A DNA stretch of 64,000 nucleotides from assembly GCF_900964775.1 (NCBI RefSeq), contig NC_041827.1, positions 13,646,001-13,710,000 of the forward strand, written 5' to 3'. This stretch comes from Scleropages formosus. Lineage: Eukaryota; Chordata; Actinopteri; Osteoglossiformes; Osteoglossidae. Numbering within the stretch: position 1 is the stretch's first letter; each line of letters begins with the position of its first letter. This document shows positions 20,490 through 32,239 of this stretch, one piece after another. The notes under the pieces are model-generated. The model was not told where the DNA came from. It was given only the letters and a program-made list of their open reading frames with translations, and ran no database searches. Both the position numbers and the translations under genes were made by a program.

Positions 20490-20869
20490 GCATGGCTTGT
20501 GAGAATATATGCTGTGATGTAGATGAAATTCTCTGGCCAGATGTGAATGAGAGGCATAATCAATGAAGTTCAGTGATTGCAGTGCATATATGTATATATG
20601 TTTTTTGTTTTGGACAACTCATTGTTACACAGCAGAACTCCTCAGTAAAGAACTTCACGTGTATTTGCATTCCTGTATTTGTACATCAGGCTATATTATA
20701 CTGTACAATCAACAGAGCACACACTTCTACTGTTGATGGCAGTACTTCAGTATCCAGTGGAATTGAACTGTTTGGTCAAAGTAAGACTGTGCTTAGTTGG
20801 CTCTGTTAATTGTTTTGAGAGCAATTACGTTCGCTTGGAGAAATGTGTCAAAACAACTGAGAAAAACTG
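20490..20869 (+). mobile_element. 3' non-coding part of the IS630/Tc1-type transposon
   Basis: After the SINE the element continues with 'gaaattctctggccagatgtg' and an AT-rich tail, then 'agagcaattacgttcgctt'. The last block also occurs at 20040-20100. The terminal inverted repeat could not be fixed by eye. Confidence 0.4.
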
Positions 20870-21130
20870 CAATATGGATTTTACATGCGCGCGCACACAC
20901 AAAAATACTGTGTTTTGTGCAAATAAAACCATGCTATAGCATGTATGTAAGAAATGTGAGTCCTGTAACATACTTGCACATGGGCAGTAGTTGATTTGAC
21001 CAGTCGAACCAGTTGACTTGAAAAGAGCTAAAAAATAGAACACACATGACAAACATTCCACAGATATTACAAGCTACCCATGTATAGAGTTCCCAGAATC
21101 AAACACATCAGTCAATGAGGAAACCACACC
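20870..21130 (+). promoter_or_regulatory. orphan copy of the elastase promoter module
   Basis: Same block order as 9150-9430: 'ttgtgcaaataaaacca', 'cttgcacatgggcagtag', 'gaaccagttgac', 'acattccacagatattac' and 'ctacccatgtatagagttcc'. No exon follows. Confidence 0.5.
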
Positions 21131-21352
21131 TTGCTGGGTTTGGACTGGCAAAGAAGAGCACACAGGCAGCATTCATCAAAAACATTTATCGGAACACTAA
21201 TGCACAGGGAAATGATGCTGTGAGTCAAAGGACACGTTGTCCACAAGCACGTGCAGCTGCAACTAACCCTCCCAGCCTGAAACGAAACAGAAACAAAACA
21301 TCGTTCCTCCGGGACCACAGTGCTACGTAAAAGAATATCATCTTATAATACA

Positions 21353-21559
21353 CACACACATTTTCTGAACCGCTTGTCCCATACGGGGTCAAGGGGAACC
21401 GGAGCCCAACCCAGCAACTCAGGGAATAAGGCTGGAGGGGGAGGGGACACACCCAGGACAGGGCACCAGTCTGTTGCAAAGCACCCCAAGTGGGACTCGA
21501 ACCCCAGACGCACCAGAGAGCAAGACCCAGTTCAACCCATTGCGCCACCGCGCCCCTCC
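21353..21559 (-). repeat. tRNA-derived SINE, minus strand
   Basis: The target duplication atcttataataca lies at 21340-21352 and 21560-21572. The insertion is shared with 56991-57192 in the G unit and absent in the B and F units. Confidence 0.85.
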
Positions 21560-21574
21560 ATCTTATAATACATG

Positions 21575-22944
21575 CGATAAAAAAACCATTATATTACAAT
21601 ATGATAATAAATGCTGTAAAAATGTAAACATGAATGTAAAGCAAAAAAATTGCAAAGGGAATGGAATGGTGTTCAGTTGAGTTTGGGTGTGCATGTGTGT
21701 GTGCGTGTGTATGTGTGGTTGGGTGGTTGTTTTCTGGTCCAGCAGCCTTCCATGGGTTGACTCTGCATAGCGGTTTCCTCACATCAGCCGTGGCAAGACA
21801 GCATCTGGTTGTTGGGAGGAAGGGTGGTCTTCCTCGCCGCCACGTCATTCCGCGCCTCAGACCGAGCGTAGAAGTTGTTCAGCGCGTCTGGAAGGGAGGC
21901 ATCACTGTCACAGGCAGGTGAAGTTGTCCTGCGGTTGGTGATGGCCTGGATGCCCTTTTAAACGCGTTGCGTGTCGCCGCCGTTCTTGAAGTAGCTGTGG
22001 ATTCTCTGGCCGTGTGCGCGCTTTGCCTCTCTGATGGCCCGGGACAGTTTGGCCCTCGCTGTTCTTACGGCCACCTTGTCCCCTGCTTTGAAGGCAGAGC
22101 CTCGGGTCCTCGGCAATGCACGCACCTTGGCAGTCATCCACGGCTTCTGGTTGGAGCGTGTAGTGATGGTCTTGGAGGCGGTGACGTGGTCGTTGCACTT
22201 GCTGATGTAGCTGGTCACTGATGCCATGCATTCCTCCAAGTTGGTGGAGTCATCATTGGTTGCAGCATCCCTGAACACGTGCCAGTCAGTGCGATCAAAG
22301 GAGTCCTGAGGAGCAGAAATGGTTCCTGCTGGGCAGGTTTTCATCTGTTTCAGAACCGGTTTGGCGCGTCTGACGAGCGGAGCGGTCCGTATGCTGGGAA
22401 CAGCATAATAGAGATGTGGTCCGAGTACCCGAGGTGAGGGCGGGGCTCTGCCCGGAAAGCGCCGAGCATGTTTGTATAAAAAATATCCATCTCCTTTGCC
22501 CCTCTCGTTGAAAAGTCCACATGTTTATGGAATTTAGTGCGCACCGACTTGAGATTGGCTTGTGTGCATTCCGCAGTTTGCTAATAGCCGCACACAGCTC
22601 ACACTGCATCTCCTTAGGCATTTGCGCTGGGGGGAATGTATACTCTGACTATACGGACAGTGGTGAATTCCTGCAGTAGATAAAATGGTCTGCATGTAAC
22701 AGTCACAAACTCCAACAGCGATGAGCAGTAACTAGAGACAAGCACCGAGCTCTTGCACCAATTCGTGTTGATGTAAACACACAAGCCACCACCGCGAGCC
22801 TTACCGCACAGAGACAGAGCTGCATTTCTGACCGTCTAGGTGAACGACGGCGTCTGGAACTCTGTCTCTGAGAAATGTCTCCGTGAAAAGGAAGATGCGG
22901 CAGTCTCTAAACTCACGGCACGTAGTGTGTGGCGGGAGTTAATA
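21575..22944 (-). mobile_element. CR1/L2-type LINE with its reverse transcriptase deleted, minus strand
   Basis: Same element as 9640-12085, but a deletion joins the 3' UTR (about 21726) straight to the region before the RT start, removing roughly 1 kb. The endonuclease part remains ('HVDFSTRG', 'HLGYSDHIS', 'NQKPWMT'). The same deletion occurs at 57205-58598, marking the C and G units as one lineage. Confidence 0.8.
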
Positions 22945-22949
22945 ATTAG

Positions 22950-23840
22950 TGTCACAGACTGAGCTGTGACAGGCAAGTTGTTCCAAGGAATCAGCAAGAT
23001 GCCGGCAAAGTACCATCAATGTAACGCTGAACCTTGTTGCTGTTGCCTGTCACATGCATTTTATCTTGTATTGTTAAAAATTGTTTGTTCTGGTTTTGTA
23101 TTTCATTTAACACTGTTTGTTTGAACTAGATTGGGTGCCGGGAAAGGCCTACCGGTATCTGTCTGGTTGTCATTAACTAATATTTCTTTTATAAAGATAT
23201 ATGTACTGTTGTGGAGTGAATGTATTTATTGTTTTTAGAAGAACATTTCTGTAGACTTTTCCTTACCCTGTAGCTGTCTGGTGTTCTGCTGTGTTTGGTG
23301 CCTTGTGTTGGAAACCCGATGGAGTCAACTATTTGGGGTATATCTAGGGGGGAGTCCTTGGGCACAACCAACTAGGCAGGGGTGTTTTACTGTGTAGTGT
23401 GAAATGTTTTTATAAGATGTATGTAGGGATTTTTTATAGTAAAAAGTGTTAGTATTGTTTGTATGTTTTAGTATTTAAGTATTTATTTTAGATGTAATTT
23501 TTGGGGGAAATGTATTTTGAAATAAATTGAGGCTGTTACGGTATAATCAGAGGGCGGAGCTATTGCTATATAGGTTTGTATTAGGGCACTAGTGAGGGAG
23601 ATTGATACAAACTTATGTAGTTACTCTCATGCAGTGAATAGGAGAGTGATGCATTAATGTTGATATAAGGGCTAAGCCCATGGCTCATAGGCCTCATGTT
23701 CTTTATAACTTTATGTTTGTTTTGTACTTGGTTGAGGGTTTATGTGTTTGAAGAATACTTTTTAGTAAAGGGAAATAAACCTTTTGGTCCACTACTTCAA
23801 TTCTCCACTGCTGCTTCCATCCGTTGTCCATACCTTCACA
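22950..23840. mobile_element. solo LTR (891 bp) of an LTR retroelement
   Basis: The sequence starts TGTCACAG and ends TTCACA, with the 5-bp target duplication attag at 22945-22949 and 23841-23845. It carries a TATA-like stretch (near 23567) and an AATAAA hexamer near 23776, as expected of an LTR. No internal coding part is present. The matching position in the B unit (12070-12080) is an empty site. A counterpart is at 58604-59485. Fossil, non-coding. Confidence 0.75.
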
Positions 23841-23899
23841 ATTAGGATGATAATTAAAAAATAATATTCCTTAATAATAATAAGTAATAAATAGTAAGC

Positions 23900-24081
23900 T
23901 GGGGGATGCGGTGGCGCAGTGGGTTTGGCTGGGTCCTGCTCTCTGGCATGCCTGGGCTTCGAGTCCTGCTTGGGGTGCCTTGTGATAGACTGGCGTCCTG
24001 TCCAGGATGCGTACCCTCCCCCTCCGGCCCTGCGCGCTGCCGGGCTAGGCCCCGGAATGCCGTGACCCCGCTTGGGAGAAG
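23900..24081 (+). repeat. diverged tRNA-derived SINE, plus strand
   Basis: The head 'gatgcggtggcgcagtgggtt', box B-like 'GCTTCGAGTCCT' and body 'ggtgccttgtgatagactgg' are seen; the (TG)n tail is missing. It is older than the neighbouring copies. Same insertion at 59545-59728. Confidence 0.7.
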
Positions 24082-24164
24082 CAGCTGTAGACATTGGTTG
24101 GTATACTTGTGATTTATTAAAAAAAAAATGCCAGATCCCTTGGAGAAAAGCCTCAGCCAAGTAA

Positions 24165-24545
24165 TAAATAATAATAATTCAAGTTCCTAGGTTTATTGGG
24201 GGACTACATATCTGTGCACACAGACCAGTCTGTAAACTGGTGTATTGCTACAAACGCACATTTTAATTTCTGTGCACCACGAAAACGTTTTCAATATGGA
24301 TTTTGCACACAAACACATACACACACAGAGACAGGAATACTGCGTTTTGTGCAAATTAAACCATGCGATAGTATCTAGTATATATGCAATAAATATGATT
24401 GAGTCCTCTAACACACTTGCACATGGGCAATAGTTGACATGACTGGTTGAACCAGTTGGCTTTGAAATCACTAAAACTAAAACCAAGAACACACATGACA
24501 TACATTCCACAAATATTACAAGCCACCTGTACATATAGAGCTCCC
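24165..24545 (+). promoter_or_regulatory. promoter region of gene C
   Basis: The module matches that of gene B ('acgcacattttaatttctgt', 'gagtcctctaacacacttgc', 'gaaccagttggctttga'). The TATA region is weaker: 'acatatag' at about 24531-24538. A CACCTG E-box ('agccacctgtac') sits directly upstream of it; B, E and F have 'acctat' there. Acinar PTF1 binds E-boxes of this kind in other zymogen genes, which is only suggestive here. Confidence 0.5.
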
Positions 24546-24610
24546 AGGATCAAATACATCAGTGAGTCAGAAAATCCCAGCTCATCACAGAGTCCAGAAG
24601 GTTTGCAGAC

Positions 24611-27600
24611 ATGCTGAGGTTTCTACTGCTGAGTGCGCTCATGGCACTGGGTAAGGACCTTCTTTTCTACAGCAAAGATTTTCACTCAATCACATTACCA
24701 GTATGCCTTGTTACATACATTGTTACATTGACTGATCTTAGTCAATTTCTTGCAAGGTTCACGATAGTTTTCACATTGTTCTAATGTTGGCTGTCTTTTG
24801 GTTTTCCCCAGTGCCTGCTGAGCAAAATGTAAAGCCGCAGTACATGGAAGCATTGCAAGACAGGGTTGTGGGGGGGAGTGTCGCCAAACCTCATGCTTGG
24901 CCCTGGCAGGTAAAATACATACCGGTGTTGAACGTTTTTGTCAGTTTCAGAATTCTTTCCTTCTGTTTACCCCCTCTCAGTTTTTTTTTTGGTCATCACT
25001 GGAAATTAATACTTTTGCTCTACTGGCCTCTATAAGTGAGAGTGAGGTTTATGCCCCTTTAAGTGATGGTCATTTAAGTGAATAATTATGGAGATATAAT
25101 GTACCTGAAGTCTTGTTCTCTCCCAGATCTCCCTTCAGTACCTGTCACGTGGTTCGTACTACCACAACTGTGGAGGTTCTCTGGTCAGGAGAGGCTGGGT
25201 GATGACAGCTGCCCACTGTGTGTCTATGTGAGTTCAGTTCCTGTGATTTATTGTTATTTATTTACAAGCTGGGGGGTGTGGTGGTGCAGTGGGTTGAACC
25301 AGGTCCTGCTCTCCGGTGGGTCTGGGGTTCGAGTCCTGCTTGGGGTGCCTTGTGACGGACTGGCGTCCCGTCCTGGGTGTGTCCCCTCTCTGGCCTTATG
25401 CCCTGTGTTAGTGGGTAGGCTCCGGTTCCCCGTGACCCCGTATGGGACAAGCGGTTCAGAAAATGTGTGTGTGTGTGTGTATTTGCAAACTCAAGCTCTC
25501 TACTTTAAACCCCCATTCTGCTGTGGTACTACACACACACACACACACATTTTCAGAACCGCTTGTCCCATACGGGGTCACAGGGAACCAGAGCCAACCC
25601 GGTAACACAGGGCGTAAGGCCGGAGGGGGAGGAGACACACCCAGGACAGGACGCCAGTCCGTCACAAGGCATCCCAAGCAGGACTCGAACCCCAGACCCA
25701 CCGGAGAGCAGGACTGTGGTCCAACCCACTGCGCCACCACACAACACTTTGTAAGACACCTTGTACAAAATCTGTATCCAATAATATGTGAAGTTCATTG
25801 ATTAATTTATTAGAAATTACATACGTTTATGGAAAACAGACTGTAACACATGCCCTAATACCTTCAGTTTTGCATATTGTACTACTTTATAGTTTCGGGG
25901 TGTGGCGAGTGGTTCTTGGAGCTCAAAAGATCACTGCCAATGAGCCAACACAGCAGGTGGTCAGGGTGACCAACATCTACATACACCCTAACTGGGACCC
26001 CAACAATGCTTCCAGTGGGTGAGTGGACGAGTCAGAAGAGTTTTTCTCACTTTATATATGGGAAGTGCTATAGAGCCTCTTTTTTTTTGCCTAATAGTTG
26101 TTACTGTATATGCCATCAAGCTCATCATGACTCACCACAACCACTGATGCTGTTTGTGTGGTAAGGGAGGAACAGAACTGGTTTGCAGGTGTCTTCTTTT
26201 GTGTGTGTGGGGGGTGCAAACACGGGGAGAAACATGTCAACTGCAGTCTCCCTGAGCAGCTAAAGAGCTTTGACATACCAATGTCACCCGGTGTGCCACC
26301 ACGTCCCATTTTTACATCAAATGAAATATACTGAAATTAGCCTACAAAAATACAGTGAAATTTTCCACTGTTGTCTAAATCAATGTGTTACGTTTTGAAA
26401 TTGAGATGTGGACTTTCTGAGCAGCACAGTGGTACCCCAACAGCATCCAAGCAGCACATTCAAGCATATGTTCAAATCCAGGTCATGGCATGCAGAGTCT
26501 GCATGTTCTCCCTGTATTAACAACCCAGGAATGTGCATTGTGAGCTATTTCTGTACTCTGCCTTTCCATGGGAACTGTGACTGTGGCGACTTAAATTCGA
26601 CTTTACGACGTATGCTTACGGATGTGTCATGATATCTGAAAAACTGAGTGGTGGAAATGTTATGTTACACATGGAGGCTTTTTATTAGAATTTTAAGACA
26701 GTGCAAACAACTTAAACACAAATACACCCAAATACAACAATTTGTTTTTACAACAAGTGCACATAGGACAGCTAAAAGTCAACAAAGAATGAGTTTACAA
26801 AATACACACACACACACACGGTATATAGACTTTAAAGTCCTGTCACACTAAGGAGAATTTTTGTTATGTGATCACCTGTATGGCTCACTTACCTCCCCTA
26901 GGGATGATATTGCTCTGCTTCGTCTTTCCTCCAATGTTACCCTCAACTCCTACGTGCAGCTGGCTTCTCTACCCACACCAGGACAGATCCTGCCCAACAA
27001 CAACCCCTGCTACATCACAGGCTGGGGCAGCACCCAGAGTGAGAATAATCAAGCAGCCCTTTACCAGTGTTAATCTGGGTCTAATTCATTATTCTTTAAC
27101 TTGTTTACCTAATAGTGTGTTCTCTGGTGTGCCGGTCTCTTCTGCTGTGAGAGCTGTTCTCTCACTGTCTTAAACTGTCATCCTCTGTGACTCATCTACC
27201 TTCATCTCTCCAGCTGGCGGTCCACTATCTGATGTGTTAAAGCAGGCCTACTTACCTGTAAGGAACTATGAAACCTGCTCCAGGAGTGACTGGTGGGGCA
27301 GCATAGTCAAGAAAAGCATGGTCTGTGCAGGAGGCTCCAGGAACTCTGGATGCAGTGTGAGGGAGCCCTTCTTACTACTGTCACTGCAGTGAACTCACCT
27401 GACACTGATTTATTATGAAAAAGTCTGAAACATTTAACTTTTTGATGAAAGTGATTTATGGCTATGTGTTTTTTAAAAGCTGCTTAAATCCAATTAATAC
27501 TTCTGAAATTGTGTAGGAACACTCCATCAGGTATCCATAAACTTGCCTTTTATTTACTCAAAGTCTGTTACTTTTCAGGGTGACTCTGGTGGCCCACTGA

Positions 27601-28269
27601 ACTGTAAGGTCAAAGGACGTTACTATGTCCATGGTGTGACCAGTTTTGGGTCTTCCCTCCGTTGCAACACGCCAAAGAAACCCACCGTTTTCACCCGAGT
27701 CTCAGCTTACATCGGCTGGATGGAAGGAGTGAGTACCTGTAGACTCCTACTGGCCAATCACACGGAGTCACTATTCACGAGAACCAATGAGAATTGTTTG
27801 TCTTAGAACAAGTGTACTTTTACAACTGGGGCAGTTGGTGGCACTGTGTTTTTGGCCATTGGCTTTCAAGCTGAATTTTTCTGCTTTCAATCCCCTCTTG
27901 CTGTACTAACCTGGATTGAGGTAATTGACACAATAAAGTTGAACTGGGGGCAGTTGGTATCTTAGCAGTTAAAGCTGTTGCTTTTGGATCTAAAGGTCAC
28001 AGATTCAAATTCCACCTTCAGCAATAGTACCCTTGAGCAAGGTATTTGCCCTAAAAATTACCCCAGTAAAATGACCCAACTGTATAAATGGATAAATAAG
28101 TAACTTAACATTGTGAGTCACATCAGAGAAAAGCACCAGCTAAATGAATAATTGTAAGTTAGTAGATAATTGCAAGTGGATTGCTGTTAATGTTTTTCAT
28201 TGCGCATTATAATGTATGGTGTGTATGTTAATTTATGTCCTGTTTCTGTTACAGATTATGGGTTATTAA
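24611..28269 (+). CDS. elastase gene C: diverged CELA1-type protease with altered pocket and calcium loop, 269 aa
   Basis: Exons: 24611-24650, 24812-24909, 25127-25227, 25893-26018, 26902-27038, 27214-27356, 27579-27728 and 28255-28269; 810-nt CDS. It has a signal peptide, a propeptide ending Asp-Arg31, and mature VVGG. The triad is intact: His76 (TAAHC), Asp124 (DDIALL) and Ser218 (GDSGGP). Differences from A and E: the calcium loop [13 protein letters not shown] lacks the acidic ligands seen in [13 protein letters not shown]; residue 216 is Gly (SFGSS) and 219 is Arg (SSLRC); residue 192 is Ser; and two new N-glycosylation sequons appear (Asn118-Ala-Ser, Asn133-Val-Thr). Ser189 and Thr226 stay. 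This suggests a protease with changed specificity and calcium dependence. Intron 3 holds two opposed SINEs. No canonical AATAAA is seen close after the stop. Confidence 0.88.
25269..25482 (+). repeat. tRNA-derived SINE in intron 3 of gene C, plus strand
   Basis: Box B 'GGTTCGAGTCCT' and a (GT)n tail are seen. It faces the minus-strand copy about 50 bases downstream. Same insertion in gene G. Confidence 0.8.
25531..25741 (-). repeat. tRNA-derived SINE in intron 3 of gene C, minus strand
   Basis: It starts with (AC)n and ends at the complement of the head ('cactgcgccacca'). With the plus-strand copy it forms a ~200-bp imperfect inverted repeat inside the intron. Confidence 0.8.
26120..26590. 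repeat. two degenerate SINE fragments in intron 4 of gene C
   Basis: The 26120-26310 part reads on the minus strand as a SINE body with 'gtttctccccgtgttt'. The 26405-26590 part reads on the plus strand with 'agcagcacagtggt' and 'gagtctgcatgttctccctg', like the repeat at 60-412. Both are old and non-coding. Confidence 0.4.
27946..28150 (+). repeat. second tRNA-like SINE family in intron 7 of gene C
   Basis: Near-identical counterpart of 5328-5532, in the same intronic position, which supports the shared origin of the A and C 3' ends. Confidence 0.6.
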
Positions 28270-29814
28270 AACCATGAGGTCAAGTGTCATAATGACACTC
28301 AACTGGATACTTTCTCATCATTGAAGATATGATCCATCTTTCACAAATTTCTCTCCACTTCAGACATGTCAGATCAACTGACATACTGTAAAGTTTCTTG
28401 ATCACTCTGAACATTGTGTCCATCTGATTTGTATTCCACTTTTAGTTCCAGCAGTTAAGTACAACAAAAATACACTCCAAACTAGATGCAGTTAGAGTAC
28501 AATGCAATTTTCAGTACTCTAGCTAAAAGTATGAAATATCCTTCTTCAGGTCTTATTCATGAGGTAAAGGTCCAATCTTTAGGAAAAAGCCTCCATAGCA
28601 TTAGAAATTGTGAAATGCTGATCATTGTGTTAAATTTGTTCTAGTTTTAAACACAGCAAACCACTGTCCCAACTTTAACATTAAAGTCAATTTTCAAACA
28701 AAACATAGGGTTTGCGCTTGAAAGAAAACCACCTGTGCCTATGTATCATGACTTTCATGGGAATCTTAAGTCCAGAAACTGAGGAAAAGAAACAACCTGT
28801 CACACCACTGAATCACCCAACAATGATACCCTCTAAGACATGAAGCATAAACAGCTTAAGGTGACTTTTTTTTTTTTTTTTTTTTTAAATAAGCTAGAAC
28901 ATAACTGTCCATATAACACTGATAAGATATACTCATTTTATTAGCACTGATCCCACAAAAGCACCCATACAGCAGTTTATATCTCAGAGAGCAACACCCA
29001 CTGATGCTATTTTTATTTAGAAAAGTGGTTGTTACTTTAATGAGTCATGGGTAGAAACCAGTTCAGTCCAATTAAGAGACAACTTGGAGTTACAACTTCA
29101 AGAGACAATTTGGATGCACCACATTTCAGTTTTTCTTTTCCTTTAAACTATCAGTAAACAAATAAATTATTTTGACTTTGACAATTTTCACAATAAAAAT
29201 ACTGATTGGAAAAATGTATGTAAGTATAATCTGTAATCCAGGTAATGTTGATTACTCTCAAGAGGTTTGAATATTTCTTCAAGGCCGCTTATGTTCAACA
29301 TTAGAGGCTACAGACTCTTTTTAATTGTATACCTCACAATGCACCTGGACACATCATCAGAGATGTAACTTGGGGTCTGGTGTTTCAGGTCTTTCAACAT
29401 CAGACAGCCTCAAATCAGTAGCCTGACCAGAAATGATGAGGTGTACTTTAGTGTTTACTTAGATTAATAATTTATATTTCTGTTATTGACTTTGCACCTG
29501 CCTCTGGAAATGAAGGTTGGTTAAATGAATAACTATGGAAATGGGAGGTGAATGATTTGGAGAGGTTTTGCAGAGTCTGACAACTGTATGGAGATCAGAA
29601 GATCAGTCATCCAATGATGATGATCGCTACGGCAACGAACAGACGTCATACATTCCACAAAGGTCACAAACCATCTAAAAGCACGTTCTAGTTGTTATGA
29701 ACCGCACAAATTTTATTAATATGTTAGCACAAACAAAACACATGCAAAAACACACATACATGGACAGAAATACTGTCATGTGTAAATAAAACTGTAGTAT
29801 TGTACTGTACTATA
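28270..29814. other. 3' UTR and flank of gene C
   Basis: No gene. It parallels 5652-7450 after gene A, without the SINE at 5901. A T-run stands at about 28868-28886. Diverged promoter-module sequence begins near 29680 ('gaaccgcacaaattttatta'). Confidence 0.55.
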
Positions 29815-30031
29815 CACACACACACGCACACACATTTTCTGAACCGCTTGTCCCATACGGGGTCGTGGGGAACCGGAGCCTACCCGGCAACACAGGGCGT
29901 AAGGCTGGAGGGGGAGGGGACACACTCAGGACGGGACGCCAGTCCGTCGCAAGACACCCCAAGCGGGACTCGAACCCCAGACCCACCAGAGAGCAGGACT
30001 GTGGTCCAACCCACTGCACCACCGCACCCCC
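29815..30031 (-). repeat. tRNA-derived SINE, minus strand
   Basis: The target duplication tgtactgtactata stands at 29801-29814 and 30032-30045. The matching site after gene A (about 7430) is empty, so the insertion is younger than the flank duplication. Confidence 0.85.
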
Positions 30032-30045
30032 TGTACTGTACTATA

Positions 30046-30574
30046 GTTTATGGATAATATGTATGACTGAATCCTCTTGCAAATGATCAGTGGTTGGCTG
30101 GGCTACTTGAAGACTTTGGTCTTAATCTTGATGACCATTAGAGCAAAGAATTTAAATTTTTTATTAATATGCTCTCACTATAATAACACAACAAGATTGT
30201 AGTAAATTATACAGTATTGGAGGTATAACAGATATAAATTTCAGAGTAAGCCAGCCACATTAGGAAGAAAAGCAAAAAACTTCCAATCAACAAAGAAATA
30301 GTAGCTGCATACCCATCCTTTGTGTTCTAGTACGGTGACAGCGGCCCTGTGTGGATATGTCCGAACAGAGAAACCAATAAAAAATACTACAAACATTCTG
30401 CTTCTGCAACAGTTGCTTCATTTTTTTCCAACAATTTTTTCTATGTCATACACATCACATGGATGGCATGGAAATTGCATAGTGTTTAAATCTTTTGGAA
30501 AAGCACATTTTAATGTGGACCACACAAGTGTTGTTAATGTCATGAATATAGAACACACAAAAAACATGGAAACA

Positions 30575-30609
<35 letters not shown>

Positions 30610-31370
30610 CTGGTTCACACAAAAAAAATGCATTTTTGCCGCTTCTGTAGCTCTCCTGTTTGTACATATTGTTCAGTGCTGTACGTCATTCCAGTGAAGC
30701 GAGCGCTCTTCACAATAAATTGAAACTGAAATTACTCTTGAAAAATGTGCTGCTACATAAACAAGAACATACTTAGCTTATGATAATAAAAAACTGAAAA
30801 TATAAGAATTCTCAAAGGAAAGTCTTAGCTAAGCAATAGTAAACTATCATAACTGAAGTTCATAGTTACATTCATTAGAAATATGTGTGCGTAACACAGC
30901 TTGTACACTTGCATTGCTACAAGAACGCATTTTAATTTCTGTGAACCACACAAATATTGTTAATATCATGGATGTAGCTCATGCACATTGAAAGAAATAC
31001 CATGCTTTGTATAAATAAAACTGTGATTTCACAGTGTAACCATGATACATGTTTAAGAGGGATAACAGTTCTCTTGTAGACTTATACATGGGAAATGGCT
31101 GGTTGGACTGCTTGATCCTGATGGTAATTATGACAAAGAACACATAATATACTGTACATTCCACAAATATCTAAATAGTTTGTAAAAGTGCATTCTCAGT
31201 GTTGTGGACCACAGAAATGTTATTGATGTCATGGATCCACACACAAAAAAATGAAAACACGCATACAGAAATACTGTGTTCTGTGGTGTTACACTGTAAT
31301 TATGGTATATGTGTGAGAGATATAACAAGCAGTTGTAGACATTGGTTGGTATACTTATACAAATAAGTTA
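30046..31370. other. gene-free flank with repeated promoter-like modules
   Basis: At least three diverged copies of the local module are seen near 30480-30720, 30905-31060 and 31190-31320 (motifs 'gtggaccac', 'gttaatgtcatg', 'gttattgatgtcatg', 'aaatactgtgtt'). The first two match 7850-8100 and 8270-8420 after gene A. A (CA)n tract is near 30578-30605. Confidence 0.5.
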
Positions 31371-31374
31371 ATTA

Positions 31375-31475
31375 ATTATTACAAGTTACCTATATACAGC
31401 TCTCCCAAGATGACATACATCAGTCAGTCAGAAAATCCCAGCTCATCACAGAGTCCAGGATGTCTGCATCAGGAT
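31375..31475 (+). promoter_or_regulatory. orphan elastase promoter and 5' leader without exon 1
   Basis: The block 'attacaagttacctatataca' followed by 'gctctccc', 'tacatcagtcagtcag' and 'aaaatcccagctcatcacag' plus 'agtccag' matches the TATA-to-leader region of gene E (36425-36512). Just where the start codon should follow, the sequence diverges ('gatgtctgcatcagg'). It is the surviving promoter of a lost gene copy. Confidence 0.65.
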
Positions 31476-32239
31476 ATGTGTGAGAGGTATAACAAAGGCA
31501 GTTCAAAATGACAGAAACCAGTTTCATATTTTTGAACTTAACTGCACACACTTTCAAATACTGCACTGTCATCACTGTTTTTCATAGGGTGTAGGTTGCT
31601 AGACCCCCGAAATACATAAGTCCATGAATGACTGACCATCACCCATAGAGAAAGCCTGTTTAACCCAAAATTAAAGTTTTGGTGTTCATTTTCTAGTTGA
31701 GGAAAACAAAAAGGCATAAATCAATGCATAAATATTTTTTCTAACTGTACATTACTTTAGTATTTTTAAGTTTTTTTTTTAGTTTAAGATTCCTTTTGGT
31801 ATTAAATCCATTTTAGTTATTTAAGAAAATAATGACAAGAATAAGCATTTTATTTTTCATTCACTTCTAATGGCATTGTGCAACTGGTTCGCTTTGGCTA
31901 TTTGGAATTTCTTGTCTTTTCAGACACATTAATGATCAGCAGATGAACTGGAAACACATTTGGACTCCGCATACAATAAATGTAACATATATGAGACCAA
32001 ATAAACAAAAACACTTAAACAGTGAAACGCAGACAATCATCAGACCTGAAGAGACACAAAGAAAAGACTAGTTTTTAAAAGGCCTCATATTATTTTAAAT
32101 TGTTGCTGAGCTCCTTAACAGGGAAGGGAAAGCTTAACACAACCCATGCAGGGATTTTTACTATTATCTTCTGGGCAGAACCTGCAAATAAACTAAGCCA
32201 AAACGATGAACTGTACAACATCAATCATTTAGAAACTTA
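31476..32239. other. gene-free interval
   Basis: AT-rich sequence with no recognisable gene, SINE or splice pattern. Only weak resemblance to other flanks in the window. Confidence 0.4.
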
